Assembly: GCF_051846935.1 (NCBI RefSeq)
Contig: NZ_JBPYCS010000001.1
Span: forward strand, 124,001-188,000
DNA length: 64,000 bases
Reading direction: 5' to 3'
From: JBPYCR01 sp051846935
GTDB taxonomy: Bacteria > Bacillota > Bacilli > Bacillales > Amphibacillaceae
The translations under genes and the position numbers were made by a program. Positions 8,787-18,157 of this stretch are shown here, piece after piece; position 1 is the first letter of the stretch; each line of letters begins with the position of its first letter. The notes under the pieces are model-generated. The model had not been told where the DNA came from. It saw nothing but the letters and a program-made list of their open reading frames with translations, and did no database searches.

Positions 8787-9866
8787 TTATTCCTCTACTT
8801 TTGGAATATCAAATTCTTCAGGGGAGACTTCTGTTTCTCCTGCTTCAAATAACATCCATGCAGATGTAGAGCGGTTTTTGTTTACAAAATCAATTGCTTC
8901 TTGTCCGTTAATGTTCAAATATTCCATACCTAGATTTGCTAATGTTTCTTTAAAATCGTCTGATTCTACAGCTGTATGAACAGAGTCAGATAGCTGCTTT
9001 ACAATATCTTCTGGTGTATCTTTATGGGCGAATATCGCTTGGAATGGTCCCCATGGCAAGTACTTGCCAATTTCTGGGTATGCCTCTGTAATTGGTGGCA
9101 CGTCAGGAAGAGACGAAATAGATTCATTGTTTACAACAGCTAACATACGAAAGTCACCGGAATTAACATACTCTTGAGCTGCTGAGACCGTTACAGCAGT
9201 CACATCGACTTCTCCACCTAAAAGAGCGGTAGCGACTGGCCCTTCTCCATCGTATGGTACCGTTTTAAACTCTGTTCCTAACTCGTTTTGTAACATTGCA
9301 AGAACAACACTTGGCAAGCCGCCTTCACCTGTTGTTCCAAAAATCATGTCGTTCGGATTTGCATTTGCTTGCTCAACCAAATCCTCGATTGTTTTTATTG
9401 GAGAATCTTCTTTTACGATAATGCCAGCAAAGCTATTTGCAATAACCGTTACTGGAACAAAGTCCTCTTGGTAACTACGTTCGGATATGTCTAATACTTG
9501 ATATAAGTTAGGGTTTTCTGCACCGAATAATAATGTATAGCCGTCAGCTGGCTGATCATACACGTATTGGGTTGCGATCGCTCCTGCCGCTCCTGCCTTA
9601 TTTTGCATTACTAAAGAAGTGCCAATTTCATCTTCAACAAGTGGTGCAAGCGTCCGTGCAATAATATCTGTTGCTCCACCTTCCCCCCACATAATAATTC
9701 CATCAATGTCTTGTTCAGGGTACGCTGTTGCTTGTTCATCGTTTGAATCGGAGCTCGAATCTGAATCGGAACCCTCATTACTAGAAGATTCTGAATTACA
9801 AGCTGCTAGTACTAAAATTAATCCTGCTAGGATAGGTAAAAGTAATTTTGATACTTTATTTTTCAT
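8787..9866 (-). CDS. tctC: Tripartite tricarboxylate transporter receptor TctC
   Basis: The 359-residue lipoprotein has a signal peptide ending in LVLAAC (lipobox, Cys at about residue 23), an Asp/Ser-rich linker, and a Bug/TctC-type binding domain (MWGEGGATDIIARTLAP near residue 60, NKAGAAGAIATQYV near 83, GTTGEGGLPSVVLA near 177). It would sit on the outer face of the membrane, bind a carboxylate and pass it to TctAB. It is the first gene of the operon and is transcribed away from the iclR-type gene; an inverted repeat in the shared upstream region is a likely regulator site. Confidence 0.94.
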   Translation of the reverse strand: MKNKVSKLLLPILAGLILVLAACNSESSSNEGSDSDSSSDSNDEQATAYPEQDIDGIIMWGEGGATDIIARTLAPLVEDEIGTSLVMQNKAGAAGAIATQYVYDQPADGYTLLFGAENPNLYQVLDISERSYQEDFVPVTVIANSFAGIIVKEDSPIKTIEDLVEQANANPNDMIFGTTGEGGLPSVVLAMLQNELGTEFKTVPYDGEGPVATALLGGEVDVTAVTVSAAQEYVNSGDFRMLAVVNNESISSLPDVPPITEAYPEIGKYLPWGPFQAIFAHKDTPEDIVKQLSDSVHTAVESDDFKETLANLGMEYLNINGQEAIDFVNKNRSTSAWMLFEAGETEVSPEEFDIPKVEE

Positions 9867-9978
9867 TTGTTCTTCCCCCCATTATAATAGTGTGTTACGT
9901 CTGTTGAATGAAACTTTATTTATATTTTAGTTGCCACCTCCGTCAAATGATTGTAAGCGGTTACCTATATTTCAAAAA

Positions 9979-9997
9979 AGTTCCATTGTATGGAACT
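9979..9997. promoter_or_regulatory. Candidate IclR-family operator
   Basis: AGTTCCA and TGGAACT form a perfect 7-base inverted repeat around a 5-base centre in the region between the divergent tctC and iclR genes. A further half-site (TGGAACT) lies about 15 bases on. The TTCCA/TGGAA pattern resembles sites of several IclR-family proteins. The pairing with this regulator is inferred from position. Confidence 0.65.
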
Positions 9998-10285
9998 GAT
10001 GAAATGTAGGTGGAACTATTAATAAACGTATTTTATCACAGAAAATTTATAATGTCATCATTATTTTAGAAAAATTAAATAATAAAGTTATTCCTTAATT
10101 TTTCAACCGTTTTGCATCAATGTTGTAGGTTAATTAAGCAACTCTTAAGCGATCGACTCGTACAATGAAAGTTTCTAACGAATTACATAAAGATTGAAAT
10201 AGGTATTCGATTGTTTTAAACTATATACATAAGTTCTATACTGTAAAACTCAATTCCACTTTTGGTCGAACGGAGGATGAATATA

Positions 10286-11041
10286 GTGGGAGAAGAAATA
10301 AATGTGCAAGTGAATCGTTCAGTACAACGAGCAATCGATCTTTTACATTGTTTTGACAGAGAGAATAATGAACTAACATTAACGGAAATTGCACAAAAAA
10401 CAGGGTTAGCAAAGTCAACTACAACTCGATTGTTGGCGACTTTAGAAATGAACTTCTTTATTGAGAGAAATACATCTTCCAACAAATATCGTTTAGGAAG
10501 GCAACTCTACTTCTTAGGTCATGCTGCTGGAAGATCAATGCAGCTTATAGAAATGTCAAAAGAAATAATGGTTCGGTTGAGAGATCAATTGAAGGAAACA
10601 ATTAATCTATATGTACTTGAAGGCGAAGCTAGAGTATGTGTGCAACAGTATGAAAGTCCTTATTCTGTAAAGCATATGATTCAAATTGGGCAAGGTTTGC
10701 CTTTGACAGTAGGTGCAAGTGGAAAGGTTTTATTAGCGTATCAGGCGAAAAAGTTTATTCATGAGATGATGGATAAGCAAACAATGGTAAAAACGAAGCA
10801 TGCACTGATGCAGGAACTAAACCAAATCGTTTTAGACAAATACGCAGATAGTATAGAGGAAAGGGAAGCTGGTACATCGGCAGCTGCAGCTCCCATCTTC
10901 AATATAAATGGCGAGGTTGTTGCGGCATTATCTATTTCAGGTCCAGCAAACCGCTTTAATCCTCGGAAGGTCGCGGATTTAAAAACAATTCTTGTTGCAG
11001 CGGCAATCGAGATATCGACAAGTTTAGGCTTTGAATTATAA
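10286..11041 (+). CDS. IclR-family transcriptional regulator
   Basis: The 251-residue protein has an N-terminal winged helix (LTEIAQKTGLAKSTTTRLLATLE, about residues 30-52) and a C-terminal effector-binding domain (GASGKVLLAY near 150, AAAAPIFNINGEVVAALSISG near 205). I choose GTG 10286 because CGGAGG ends nine bases before it; earlier in-frame starts overlap that site. It lies divergent from tctCBA and upstream of the CoA-transferase and lyase genes, so it probably senses the imported acid or a CoA-free intermediate and controls both units. Confidence 0.92.
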   Translation: MGEEINVQVNRSVQRAIDLLHCFDRENNELTLTEIAQKTGLAKSTTTRLLATLEMNFFIERNTSSNKYRLGRQLYFLGHAAGRSMQLIEMSKEIMVRLRDQLKETINLYVLEGEARVCVQQYESPYSVKHMIQIGQGLPLTVGASGKVLLAYQAKKFIHEMMDKQTMVKTKHALMQELNQIVLDKYADSIEEREAGTSAAAAPIFNINGEVVAALSISGPANRFNPRKVADLKTILVAAAIEISTSLGFEL

Positions 11042-11100
11042 GCGCGTAGGATAACTCGCTCAATTAAGTAACTAGGCTACAATCTAGGTGAAATAGTCCA

Positions 11101-11120
11101 ATTCCACCGGTATGTGAAAT
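11101..11120. promoter_or_regulatory. Possible second regulator site before the CoA-transferase gene
   Basis: ATTCCACCGGTATGTGAAAT is an imperfect inverted repeat similar in layout to the candidate operator at 9979-9997 (TTCC and GAA arms). It lies 130 bases upstream of the CoA-transferase. The match is weak and could be chance. Confidence 0.3.
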
Positions 11121-11255
11121 AAAGAAACAGATTCGGAACGTCGTCTATTCGCTAACATTATAACAGGCAGTTGGGAAGATACCACACTGTTTTAAATTTA
11201 ACCGTAAAGGTAAATTAGATCGATCTATTAGAATTGTAATGGAGGTAGTTTGGAA

Positions 11256-12464
11256 ATGACAACAAAGAATATTGGTCCCTTAAGTGGCATAAAAATACTT
11301 GATATTTCAACGATGATTGCGGCTCCATTTGGTGCAACGCTGCTCGCTGACTTTGGCGCAGAAGTGATTAAACTGGAGCTTCCGAATAAAGGGGATACAT
11401 TACGAACGGTAGGGCCTTGGAAGGATGGAGAAGCATTACGCTGGCCAGGACTTGCAAGGAATAAAAAATCGGTAACATTAGATATTCGAAAAGAAGAAGG
11501 AAAAAGGATATTCAAACAATTAATTGCGCAATCGGATATTTTAATCGAAAATTTTCGACCGGGAACATTAGAAAAATGGGGACTCGGCTATGAGGAATTA
11601 AAAAAAGAAAACTCAGATTTGGTAATGATACGTGTATCAGGATATGGACAAACAGGTCCTTATCGAGAAAAGGCAGGATTCGGAACTCCTGGAACAGCTT
11701 TCAGTGGTCATACAGCAATTCAAGGTTTTCCTGATCGTCCACCAGTAAGTCCTTCTTATTCATTACTTGATTATATTACAGGAATATATGTAGCTTTTGC
11801 AGGGGTTGCTGCATTGTACCATCGTGATCGTGCAGAGGAAAATGAAGGACAGGTCGTTGAAATGGGATTATATGAATCTATTTTCCGAATGCTAGAATTT
11901 TTAATCGCTGAATACGATCAAAATAAAAAAGTACGCGAAAGAAGTCCCGGACTATCTGGCCATTCCAGTCCGGCTGGCACATATGAAACGAAAGATGGGA
12001 GATTTGTTGTACTAGTGTGCAGTACAGATTCGACATTTAATCGACTGGCCAAGGCAATGGATCGAGAGGATATGCTGGATGATGACCGGTATTACACAAA
12101 TGCGGTACGACTGGAAAATGATATAGAAGTTCAGAAGATTGTTTCAAGCTGGATTAAGCAATTCCCGCAAAAGGAATTAACAGAAAAGCTGGATGCTGAA
12201 GGTGTTCCAGTTAGTCCAATTTATACAATAGAAGATATATTTAATGATCCGCAATATAAAGCAAGAGAAAACATTGTTGAAGTAGAGCACCCGCGTCTCG
12301 GGAGGGTAAAAGTACCAGGCATTGTGCCGAAGTTTTCGGATACACCAGGGTCTATTCGGCATCGAGCACCAGAGCTTGGCGAGCATAACGATGAAGTTTT
12401 AGGAGACGCGCTCGGCTTATCAAGTGACGAGATAGCAGCCTTAAAAGAGCAAGGAGTGATCTAA
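11256..12464 (+). CDS. CaiB/BaiF family (type III) CoA-transferase
   Basis: The 402-residue protein matches family III CoA-transferases along its length: GIKILDISTMIAAPFGATLLADFGAEV is split over residues 10-35, followed by NKKSVTLDIRKEEG, DILIENFRPG and RVSGYGQTGPY. At the position of the catalytic Asp of formyl-CoA transferase the sequence reads GLYESIF, with Glu, a variant I recall from other members but cannot check here. It would move CoA from a donor to a carboxylic acid in the cytoplasm. GGAGG sits ten bases before ATG 11256. The stop abuts the ATG of the lyase gene, so the two are co-translated. Donor and acceptor are not known. Confidence 0.92.
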   Translation: MTTKNIGPLSGIKILDISTMIAAPFGATLLADFGAEVIKLELPNKGDTLRTVGPWKDGEALRWPGLARNKKSVTLDIRKEEGKRIFKQLIAQSDILIENFRPGTLEKWGLGYEELKKENSDLVMIRVSGYGQTGPYREKAGFGTPGTAFSGHTAIQGFPDRPPVSPSYSLLDYITGIYVAFAGVAALYHRDRAEENEGQVVEMGLYESIFRMLEFLIAEYDQNKKVRERSPGLSGHSSPAGTYETKDGRFVVLVCSTDSTFNRLAKAMDREDMLDDDRYYTNAVRLENDIEVQKIVSSWIKQFPQKELTEKLDAEGVPVSPIYTIEDIFNDPQYKARENIVEVEHPRLGRVKVPGIVPKFSDTPGSIRHRAPELGEHNDEVLGDALGLSSDEIAALKEQGVI

Positions 12465-13424
12465 ATGACAGAAAAGTTACCGTTACCTAAAAAGGTTACA
12501 GTATGTGAAGTTGCACCTCGAGACGGATTTCAGGCAATTTCAACGTGGATTCCGACGGACGAGAAGATTAAGATTATTCGCAGGCTAGCACAAACAGGTA
12601 TTTCATCATTGGAAATAGCATCTTTTGTTCATCCGCGTGCGATCCCTCAAATGAAGGACGCTGATAAAGTCGTCAGTACCGTTATTGAATCGCTAGGAGG
12701 AATCGATATTCGTGCACTCGTACCTAATTTAAAAGGGGCAGAAAGAGCGGTGGATGCGGGCGTAATGAAATTAAAAACAATGCTCTCTGCAACCGATTCT
12801 CACAGCTTATCGAATGCAAACGCTACTTCAAAAGATGCCCAACAGAAGCTGACACCAATTTTTGACTTTGCTGCAAAAAAGAATGTTACGGTAATGGGGT
12901 CTATTTCGGTTGCATTTGGTTGTCCGTTTGAAGGGAAAGTACCTGTAGAACGACTAATTGAGATTATCTCTCGCTATGATGCAATGGGAGTGAAAGAAAT
13001 ATCACTAGCAGATACAACAGGAATGGCACATCCAAAACAAGTGTACGAATCACTAGCAATTTTACAAAAGGAATTTCCAGAAATGGTGTATTCGATGCAT
13101 TTCCATAATACGAGGGGAATGGCGCTTGCCAATACGTTGGCAGCTTTACAACGAGGTGTAACTCGTTATGATAGTGCAATATCGGGGCTTGGCGGTTGTC
13201 CTTACGCACCGGGCGCTTCAGGAAATGTTGCGACGGAAGACGTCGTCCATATGCTTGAGGAAATGAATATCAAAACGGGAATTAATGAACGTAATTTACT
13301 CGATGCTTCTCGCGAGATTAGTGAAATGTTACAAATAAAAGGGGACAGCTATTTGCTTGTAGCTGGCCCGACATCAACTTTACATGAAGAAAAAATAACG
13401 AAACAGAAAAAAGTAGAACAATAA
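12465..13424 (+). CDS. HMG-CoA lyase family protein
   Basis: The 319-residue TIM-barrel enzyme has CEVAPRDGFQ at residue 14, the metal site MHFHNTRGMA near 210, and the active-site loop GLGGCPYAPGASGN near 240, including the catalytic Cys. Known relatives cleave 3-hydroxy-3-methylglutaryl-CoA to acetyl-CoA and acetoacetate; close relatives cleave citramalyl-CoA-like thioesters. It follows the CoA-transferase with no gap, so the simplest reading is activation of an imported hydroxy-dicarboxylic acid followed by retro-Claisen cleavage. A terminator follows directly. Confidence 0.92.
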   Translation: MTEKLPLPKKVTVCEVAPRDGFQAISTWIPTDEKIKIIRRLAQTGISSLEIASFVHPRAIPQMKDADKVVSTVIESLGGIDIRALVPNLKGAERAVDAGVMKLKTMLSATDSHSLSNANATSKDAQQKLTPIFDFAAKKNVTVMGSISVAFGCPFEGKVPVERLIEIISRYDAMGVKEISLADTTGMAHPKQVYESLAILQKEFPEMVYSMHFHNTRGMALANTLAALQRGVTRYDSAISGLGGCPYAPGASGNVATEDVVHMLEEMNIKTGINERNLLDASREISEMLQIKGDSYLLVAGPTSTLHEEKITKQKKVEQ

Positions 13425-13425
13425 T

Positions 13426-13469
13426 AAAGTCGGGATGCTCACAATGCTTAACGTGACATCCCGGCTTTT
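13426..13469. terminator. Rho-independent terminator
   Basis: AAGTCGGGATG pairs with CATCCCGGCTT, followed by TTT. It ends the CoA-transferase/lyase transcript two bases after the lyase stop. The A-run on the other side could also let it serve the convergent yeiH transcript. Confidence 0.85.
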
Positions 13470-13529
13470 AATGTTCTATTGCATTGGGTAAGTGTCTTTC
13501 GTTGCTACCGTTACATCTGTTCATCTTTT

Positions 13530-14537
13530 TTATATTATGATATATGCCAAGATTGATATACAGATGGACGTAATCGTCATAGCTGCCAATGGCTTTAATG
13601 CACGCGCCCGTAAATCACGCAAGCTCACATTTAAGCCAAGTCCAACCATAGCAGCAGTCAATAACCAAGCTGTAAGTGCAGATACGAATTGCATAATCCC
13701 CTCTGGCACTGGTATGGAGTGGCCGAATACGTAACTTCCAAGTACGCTTAATAAAATGAAACCAATCAAAAACCAAGGGAATTCAACTTTTGCCCCACCT
13801 TGATCCGTGGAGGAAGCTTTTCTTTTCATTAAGAATATAAAAATAAAGCAAAGCGGCACGAGTAAAAAGACACGCCCTAATTTAGCTAATAAAGCTAGTG
13901 CCAATGCATCCTGCCCTGAAGGTTCGGCAGCAATCGCTACATGTGCAAGCTCATGCAAACTAATTCCAGACCACATTCCATAATCTAGTGCGCTAATGGG
14001 CAAGATGGGGATAAGAACGGTATAAATAATAGAAAAGACCGTTCCCATTAAAGCGATAATCCCAACGCCAATAGCCGTGTCTTCTTCTTTTGCCTTTACT
14101 ATTGGTGCCACAGCTGCAATTGCTGCCGCTCCACACACACCTGTTCCAACACCTAATAAAAGAGAGATCATAGAATCTGCTTTAAAAATTTTTGCTAACC
14201 AGACCGTTAATAATATTGCCACACCAATAATGACACCCCCCCGAGCGAGTAGACCTAAGCCATCATGCAATACGACATCAATATTTAGCTTTAAACCGTA
14301 TAAGATGATGGCTAACCGTAGTAACTTTTTTGAAGAAAACGTAATTCCAGCTCGAATTGCTTCCGGATATCCAAAAAACTGCCTGTATGTTACCGCGATA
14401 ATAATTGCACTTGCTAATTGTCCGATATGATTAAATCCGGGTAATTGAGCTAATAAAAAACCGAGCAATGCGATTAAAAATGTGAAAGCCACACCGGCAA
14501 TCCACATCGTTGTTTGATTTTTAAGCTGAAAAGACAT
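13530..14537 (-). CDS. YeiH/YadS-type putative sulfate exporter family protein
   Basis: The 335-residue membrane protein has about ten hydrophobic helices and the motifs of the UPF0324 (YeiH) family: LKLNIDVVLHDG, GVGTGVCGAAAIAA near residue 135, GISLHELAHVAIAA near 205, and AAMVGLGLNVSLRDLRARALKP near the C-terminus. Family members are linked to sulfur-compound export, but direct evidence is limited. ATG 14537 is chosen because AGGAGGTG lies just before it. The divergent LysR-type gene at 14651 is probably its regulator, the same arrangement as yeiE-yeiH in enterobacteria. Confidence 0.9.
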   Translation of the reverse strand: MSFQLKNQTTMWIAGVAFTFLIALLGFLLAQLPGFNHIGQLASAIIIAVTYRQFFGYPEAIRAGITFSSKKLLRLAIILYGLKLNIDVVLHDGLGLLARGGVIIGVAILLTVWLAKIFKADSMISLLLGVGTGVCGAAAIAAVAPIVKAKEEDTAIGVGIIALMGTVFSIIYTVLIPILPISALDYGMWSGISLHELAHVAIAAEPSGQDALALALLAKLGRVFLLVPLCFIFIFLMKRKASSTDQGGAKVEFPWFLIGFILLSVLGSYVFGHSIPVPEGIMQFVSALTAWLLTAAMVGLGLNVSLRDLRARALKPLAAMTITSICISILAYIII

Positions 14538-14650
14538 CCCGTCACCTCCTAAAATAAACATAATATGGTTTTAACTATAAGTGAAATAATTTATTGTTAT
14601 ACTATCTATAAGTGTTTAAGTATAAATTATATACAATGGGGGGTTCGAGA

Positions 14651-15532
14651 ATGGATAATCATTTACAAGTTTTTATAACTGTAGCGGAAAAGCAAAGTTT
14701 TTCTAGAGCAGCTGAAGAATTGCATATGACGCAGCCGGCTGTGAGCCAATATATTAGAGCGTTCGAAAATCATATCGGCACTCGCTTGCTCGAGCGTACG
14801 AATAAGTTTGTCCGATTAAATAAAGCTGGCGAAATTGTATATCACCATGGGAAGGAAATTATCGGACTCTATACAAAAATGCAAACGCTTGTTGACGATT
14901 TGCAAAATAAAGCACATGGCCCTTTGTCAATAGGTGCTAGTTATACATTTGGTGAATATGTACTGCCCAAGTTGCTTGCTCAAATGCAAGCACATTACCC
15001 AAATATTATACCCAGGGTAACTATTGGTAATACAGCTAAAATTGCTCAGTTAGTAGCGAATCATAAAATCGATGTAGGAATTGTAGAAGGAGCAATCGTA
15101 GAAAAAGATTTGTTTATAGAACCTTTCACGGAAGATGAATTCATAATTGCGGCTGCCGCCCATCATCCTTTAACTAGTAAGGTAGAACAAGTGGGAAATG
15201 GCGCGTTGGCAAAAGAGACTTGGATTACTAGAGAAACCGGATCAGGAACGAGAGAGGTGACGGAGAAGGTCTTTCGTCTGTTCGATATAATGCCTAAAAA
15301 ACAACTGGAATTTAGTAGTACACAGCTTATAAAGGAAGCGGTTGAGTCTGGAATGGGTTTAAGTGTAATGTCAAAATGGACAATAAAAAAAGAGTTGAAG
15401 GATGGGGGCATAAAAGAAGTGTACTTGGAAGGTTTACCAATGGAAAGGACATTTTCCTTTATTCGAAAATCACCGTTCCAAACAAAAGCGTTAGAATTAT
15501 TTGTAAATCTTTTAAGAACGCATCCGTACTAA
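14651..15532 (+). CDS. LysR-family transcriptional regulator
   Basis: The 293-residue protein has an N-terminal winged helix (FSRAAEELHMTQPAVSQYIRAFE, residues 20-43) and a substrate-binding domain (GASYTFGEYVLPKLLAQ from about residue 95; TRETGSGTREVTEKVF near 195). That motif resembles the CysL/YeiE group. ATG 14651 is preceded by a run of six G; earlier starts in the same frame lack a site. It is divergent from the yeiH-type exporter gene with about 110 bases between, and probably activates it. Confidence 0.92.
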   Translation: MDNHLQVFITVAEKQSFSRAAEELHMTQPAVSQYIRAFENHIGTRLLERTNKFVRLNKAGEIVYHHGKEIIGLYTKMQTLVDDLQNKAHGPLSIGASYTFGEYVLPKLLAQMQAHYPNIIPRVTIGNTAKIAQLVANHKIDVGIVEGAIVEKDLFIEPFTEDEFIIAAAAHHPLTSKVEQVGNGALAKETWITRETGSGTREVTEKVFRLFDIMPKKQLEFSSTQLIKEAVESGMGLSVMSKWTIKKELKDGGIKEVYLEGLPMERTFSFIRKSPFQTKALELFVNLLRTHPY

Positions 15533-15963
15533 CAGAATTACACTCAAACAAACGTATTGTAAATAATAAGACAGTTCACCAATAAGCAGATGTACTTATT
15601 TTTATGTGTGAAAGCATGGAAGTTACTTATAACTAGTTTTTTTAATATCTAATTTACTTTAAATGGAATTTACGAAGCGTAAAATAGTAGCATAAATACT
15701 TGAAGGATTTCTCGCTATGAGTGCGAAACTTTTGCAGGTAGGTAGAAGTTATATGTTTTATATGATAAGGTGTGTATAAAATTATGGAATATTCAACAAA
15801 CGGGTCAAACTGTTGCTTTCCGTTCCGGCGCACGCTTTCCGCGGGCACGGCTTCAATCTCCTCGTTCGCTTCGCTACCTGTGGGGCTTTCAGCTCGCGCT
15901 GTTCTCGCTGGAGTCGGCGCCTCGAATTACAATTAAATTCAATGAGAAATAGAAGGTGATTTT
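15533..15963. other. Intergenic region with GC-rich repeat
   Basis: About 430 bases without a credible gene. The stretch 15830-15910 is GC-rich and contains GCTTTCCGCGGGCACGG (15834-15850), which recurs exactly at 40282-40298; a related GCGGAAAGC is inside the element at 42120-42234. This looks like a dispersed intergenic repeat family. Open frames crossing it are not convincing. Confidence 0.6.
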
Positions 15964-16182
15964 ATGCCACACTGCACTAATTGTAATTATAAGTGGAATT
16001 CCAAAGAAATTTTGTCGTTGTGTTTTTCAAAAAGCGGAAAAGACTGTCCTAATTGTGGTCATAGACAATACATTTCAGCTAAAACGCAAAGGTTCTTTAC
16101 ATTGGGATATTTAAGTCTTATATTTGTTCCTTTTTTATTTTTTCGTATCAAATTAAGCGATAAAGATGAACCAATGCTTTAA
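15964..16182 (+). CDS. Small zinc-ribbon membrane protein (cxxc_20_cxxc type)
   Basis: The 72-residue protein has CTNC at residue 4 and CPNC at residue 28, a spacing typical of the cxxc_20_cxxc family of small Bacillales proteins. A single hydrophobic helix follows (about residues 46-62), then a charged tail. AGGTGA precedes the ATG. The function of the family is not known. It opens a run of small genes, and the motif GGGCGC-N7-GAATAA begins 11 bases after its stop. Confidence 0.8.
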   Translation: MPHCTNCNYKWNSKEILSLCFSKSGKDCPNCGHRQYISAKTQRFFTLGYLSLIFVPFLFFRIKLSDKDEPML

Positions 16183-16192
16183 TATAAGAATC

Positions 16193-16211
16193 GGGCGCAA
16201 AAACGGAATAA
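16193..16211. repeat. GGGCGC-N7-GAATAA motif, copy 1
   Basis: GGGCGC, seven bases, then GAATAA, directly after the zinc-ribbon gene. Copies with the same seven-base spacing occur at 17632, 18055, 18389 and (degenerate) 18805. Confidence 0.6.
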
Positions 16212-16296
16212 GTCTCGTGCGCCTCGTTGTTGTTTCATGGGCCATTTTGTGGAATAAACGCATTGATCCTTATTAACACATGCTGGGAAGGGAAAT

Positions 16297-17650
16297 ATGA
16301 AGATGACATTAAATCATGATCGTTTAAAGATAAACATTGCTCCAATAGAATCGAAAACAGATGAACTCTTTTTTTTCAAATCGATACAAATGAACCGTTA
16401 CATCCAATTGTTATCAAAGCAACTGCTAAAGACGACCGTCAAACGACATTTACTTCACAAGCAACATATATATCCGATGCAAATGGCTTTATTGATTTGA
16501 ATCAACATTCACCGATAGAAGGTGACTATAAAGGTGTAGATGTTTGCGGATTATTCTGGTCAATGCAGTCCAAGAAGGGTCGTATGTTTATCAAACACAG
16601 TTCGGAGCCACTTGAGGTTCATATTGAAGTTTATGATCATGATAAATTAATAGCTTCAGAAAAAGTGACTCGTACTTTTTATCAAAATAACGTCGTTAAA
16701 AAAGTATTGAATGATGATACATTGGTTGGATCATTATTTTTTCCCGAGAATGCGGACTTATTACCTGCTGTTGTGATTGTAGGTGGATCAGATGCAGTGG
16801 TGCATGAATCTGCCGCTTCCTTGCTTGCAAGTGAGGGATATGTTGTATTTGCCCTTGCCTATTTCGGCCAAGAAGGATTACCGAAAGGGATTATTAACAT
16901 CCCGCTTGAGTATGTAGATCATGCGTTTAAATATTTAAAGGACTTATCACAAGTTGATCATAATCGCTGTGGCATTATTGGATTTTCACGAGGATCTGAA
17001 CTCGCTTTACTATACGCAAGTCATTTTCCTAACATCAATTCCGTGATTGCTGTCGCACCAAGTGCGGTTGTTTTTCCCGGAATTGTCAATATGCAGCCGG
17101 TAGATAAACCAGCTTGGACCTATAAAGGTGAACCCCTTCCCTATTTTAAAGTCAAGCGCACTACACGAGATACAATTTCTTTTTTTAAGCACTGGGTTCT
17201 CGGAAAGCCTTTCTCCAGTTTGGAAGTGATGAACCGAAATCTACAAAACAAACAAAAGCCAGAGGAAACAGCATACCTGTTGAAGAAATTAAGGCACCAA
17301 TGATGTTTATTGCAGGTGAGGATGACCATGTCCAACCTGCTGTATATTTCACGAAGCAAATGGCCGGACGTCTACAAAATCATGAATATAAAAGCCAGAA
17401 CAAGTTCATTTATTATAAGAATGCAGGGCATTTTGCACCATTTCCCGGTAACCTACCCAACCTTCCTCAGATTACAGGAAACACTCAATTTCATATGAGA
17501 ATGATTTTTGGAGGTACAAAGAAAGATAATACAAAGGCAGCAAGCCATTCGTGGGATCAAACAGTACAATTTTTAAACAGGACATTAAAAAAAAAATTTA
17601 GGATATTAATTCAATCCTCAATTAAGCAAACGGGCGCAATTGTTGAATAA
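16297..17650 (+). pseudogene. Acyl-CoA thioester hydrolase/BAAT family protein, frameshifted
   Basis: Three frames together encode one protein of about 445 residues. The N-terminal domain starts at 16297 (LKINIAPIESKTDEL), the frame shifts in the eight-T run near 16375, and the core runs to 17303 (LPAVVIVGGSDAV, nucleophile motif GIIGFSRGSELALLYA). A second shift near 17265 leads to the end (MMFIAGEDDHVQPA, NAGHFAPFPG), which ends at 17650. Ser, Asp and His of the hydrolase triad are all still encoded, so the damage may be recent, or a sequencing artefact at homopolymers. Bacterial members are poorly characterised. Confidence 0.85.
17632..17650. repeat. GGGCGC-N7-GAATAA motif, copy 2
   Basis: Same motif and spacing as at 16193. 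Its final TAA is the in-frame stop of the thioester-hydrolase pseudogene, which suggests that this gene originally ended upstream and now reads into the repeat. Confidence 0.6.
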
Positions 17651-17719
17651 TCATTGTGCCGTTAAAGGACCAGATTGTTAAGGATGCCAGTTAGATATTT
17701 TGAAATGAGGAAGATATTA

Positions 17720-18024
17720 ATGCTAAATTTAGGAAGTTTGTTACTTGGTGTTATTGCTTTGGTTGCTCCCTTATTAGCTATGAGAGTGACTACCAAAAAA
17801 GTTTGAGCTACATAATTTTTAGTTTTAGTGCTTGTATAGCATCATTATGTTTGCAGCTATTCGAGATTAATAATAGAGTGCAAATTGAAGGTTTTTCAGC
17901 AATTATGGATACTATTGGTACGTTAATATGGATTGCTCCAATGCTTGGTGTGTTAACAATCATATTTAATATAATCGCATTAATTGTATGCACTAAAGAA
18001 GAAGCGAAAAATCATACTGCATAA
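17720..18024 (+). pseudogene. Small membrane protein, frameshifted
   Basis: The first frame starts at ATG 17720 and encodes LNLGSLLLGVIALVAPLLAM, ending at 17806 after 28 codons. A second frame from about 17803 to 18024 encodes FSFSACIASLCLQLFEI and two more hydrophobic helices. Adding one A to the six-A run at 17795-17802 joins them into a 100-residue protein with three or four membrane helices. I recognise only a general likeness to small Bacillales membrane proteins. A homopolymer sequencing error would give the same picture. Confidence 0.65.
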
Positions 18025-18054
18025 GTTTTACATAACCATTACTGAACAACAATT

Positions 18055-18073
18055 GGGCGCAAATCAAAAATAA
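18055..18073. repeat. GGGCGC-N7-AAATAA motif, copy 3
   Basis: GGGCGC, seven bases, AAATAA; one base different from copies 1, 2 and 4 in the second block. It begins 30 bases after the small membrane pseudogene. Confidence 0.55.
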
Positions 18074-18157
18074 AAATTGGTCATTTAACGGAACAAGGGA
18101 AGGAATCATGCAAGGGTGAATCGAAATGAACAAAGAAAAATTTAGGAGGTTATTTTA

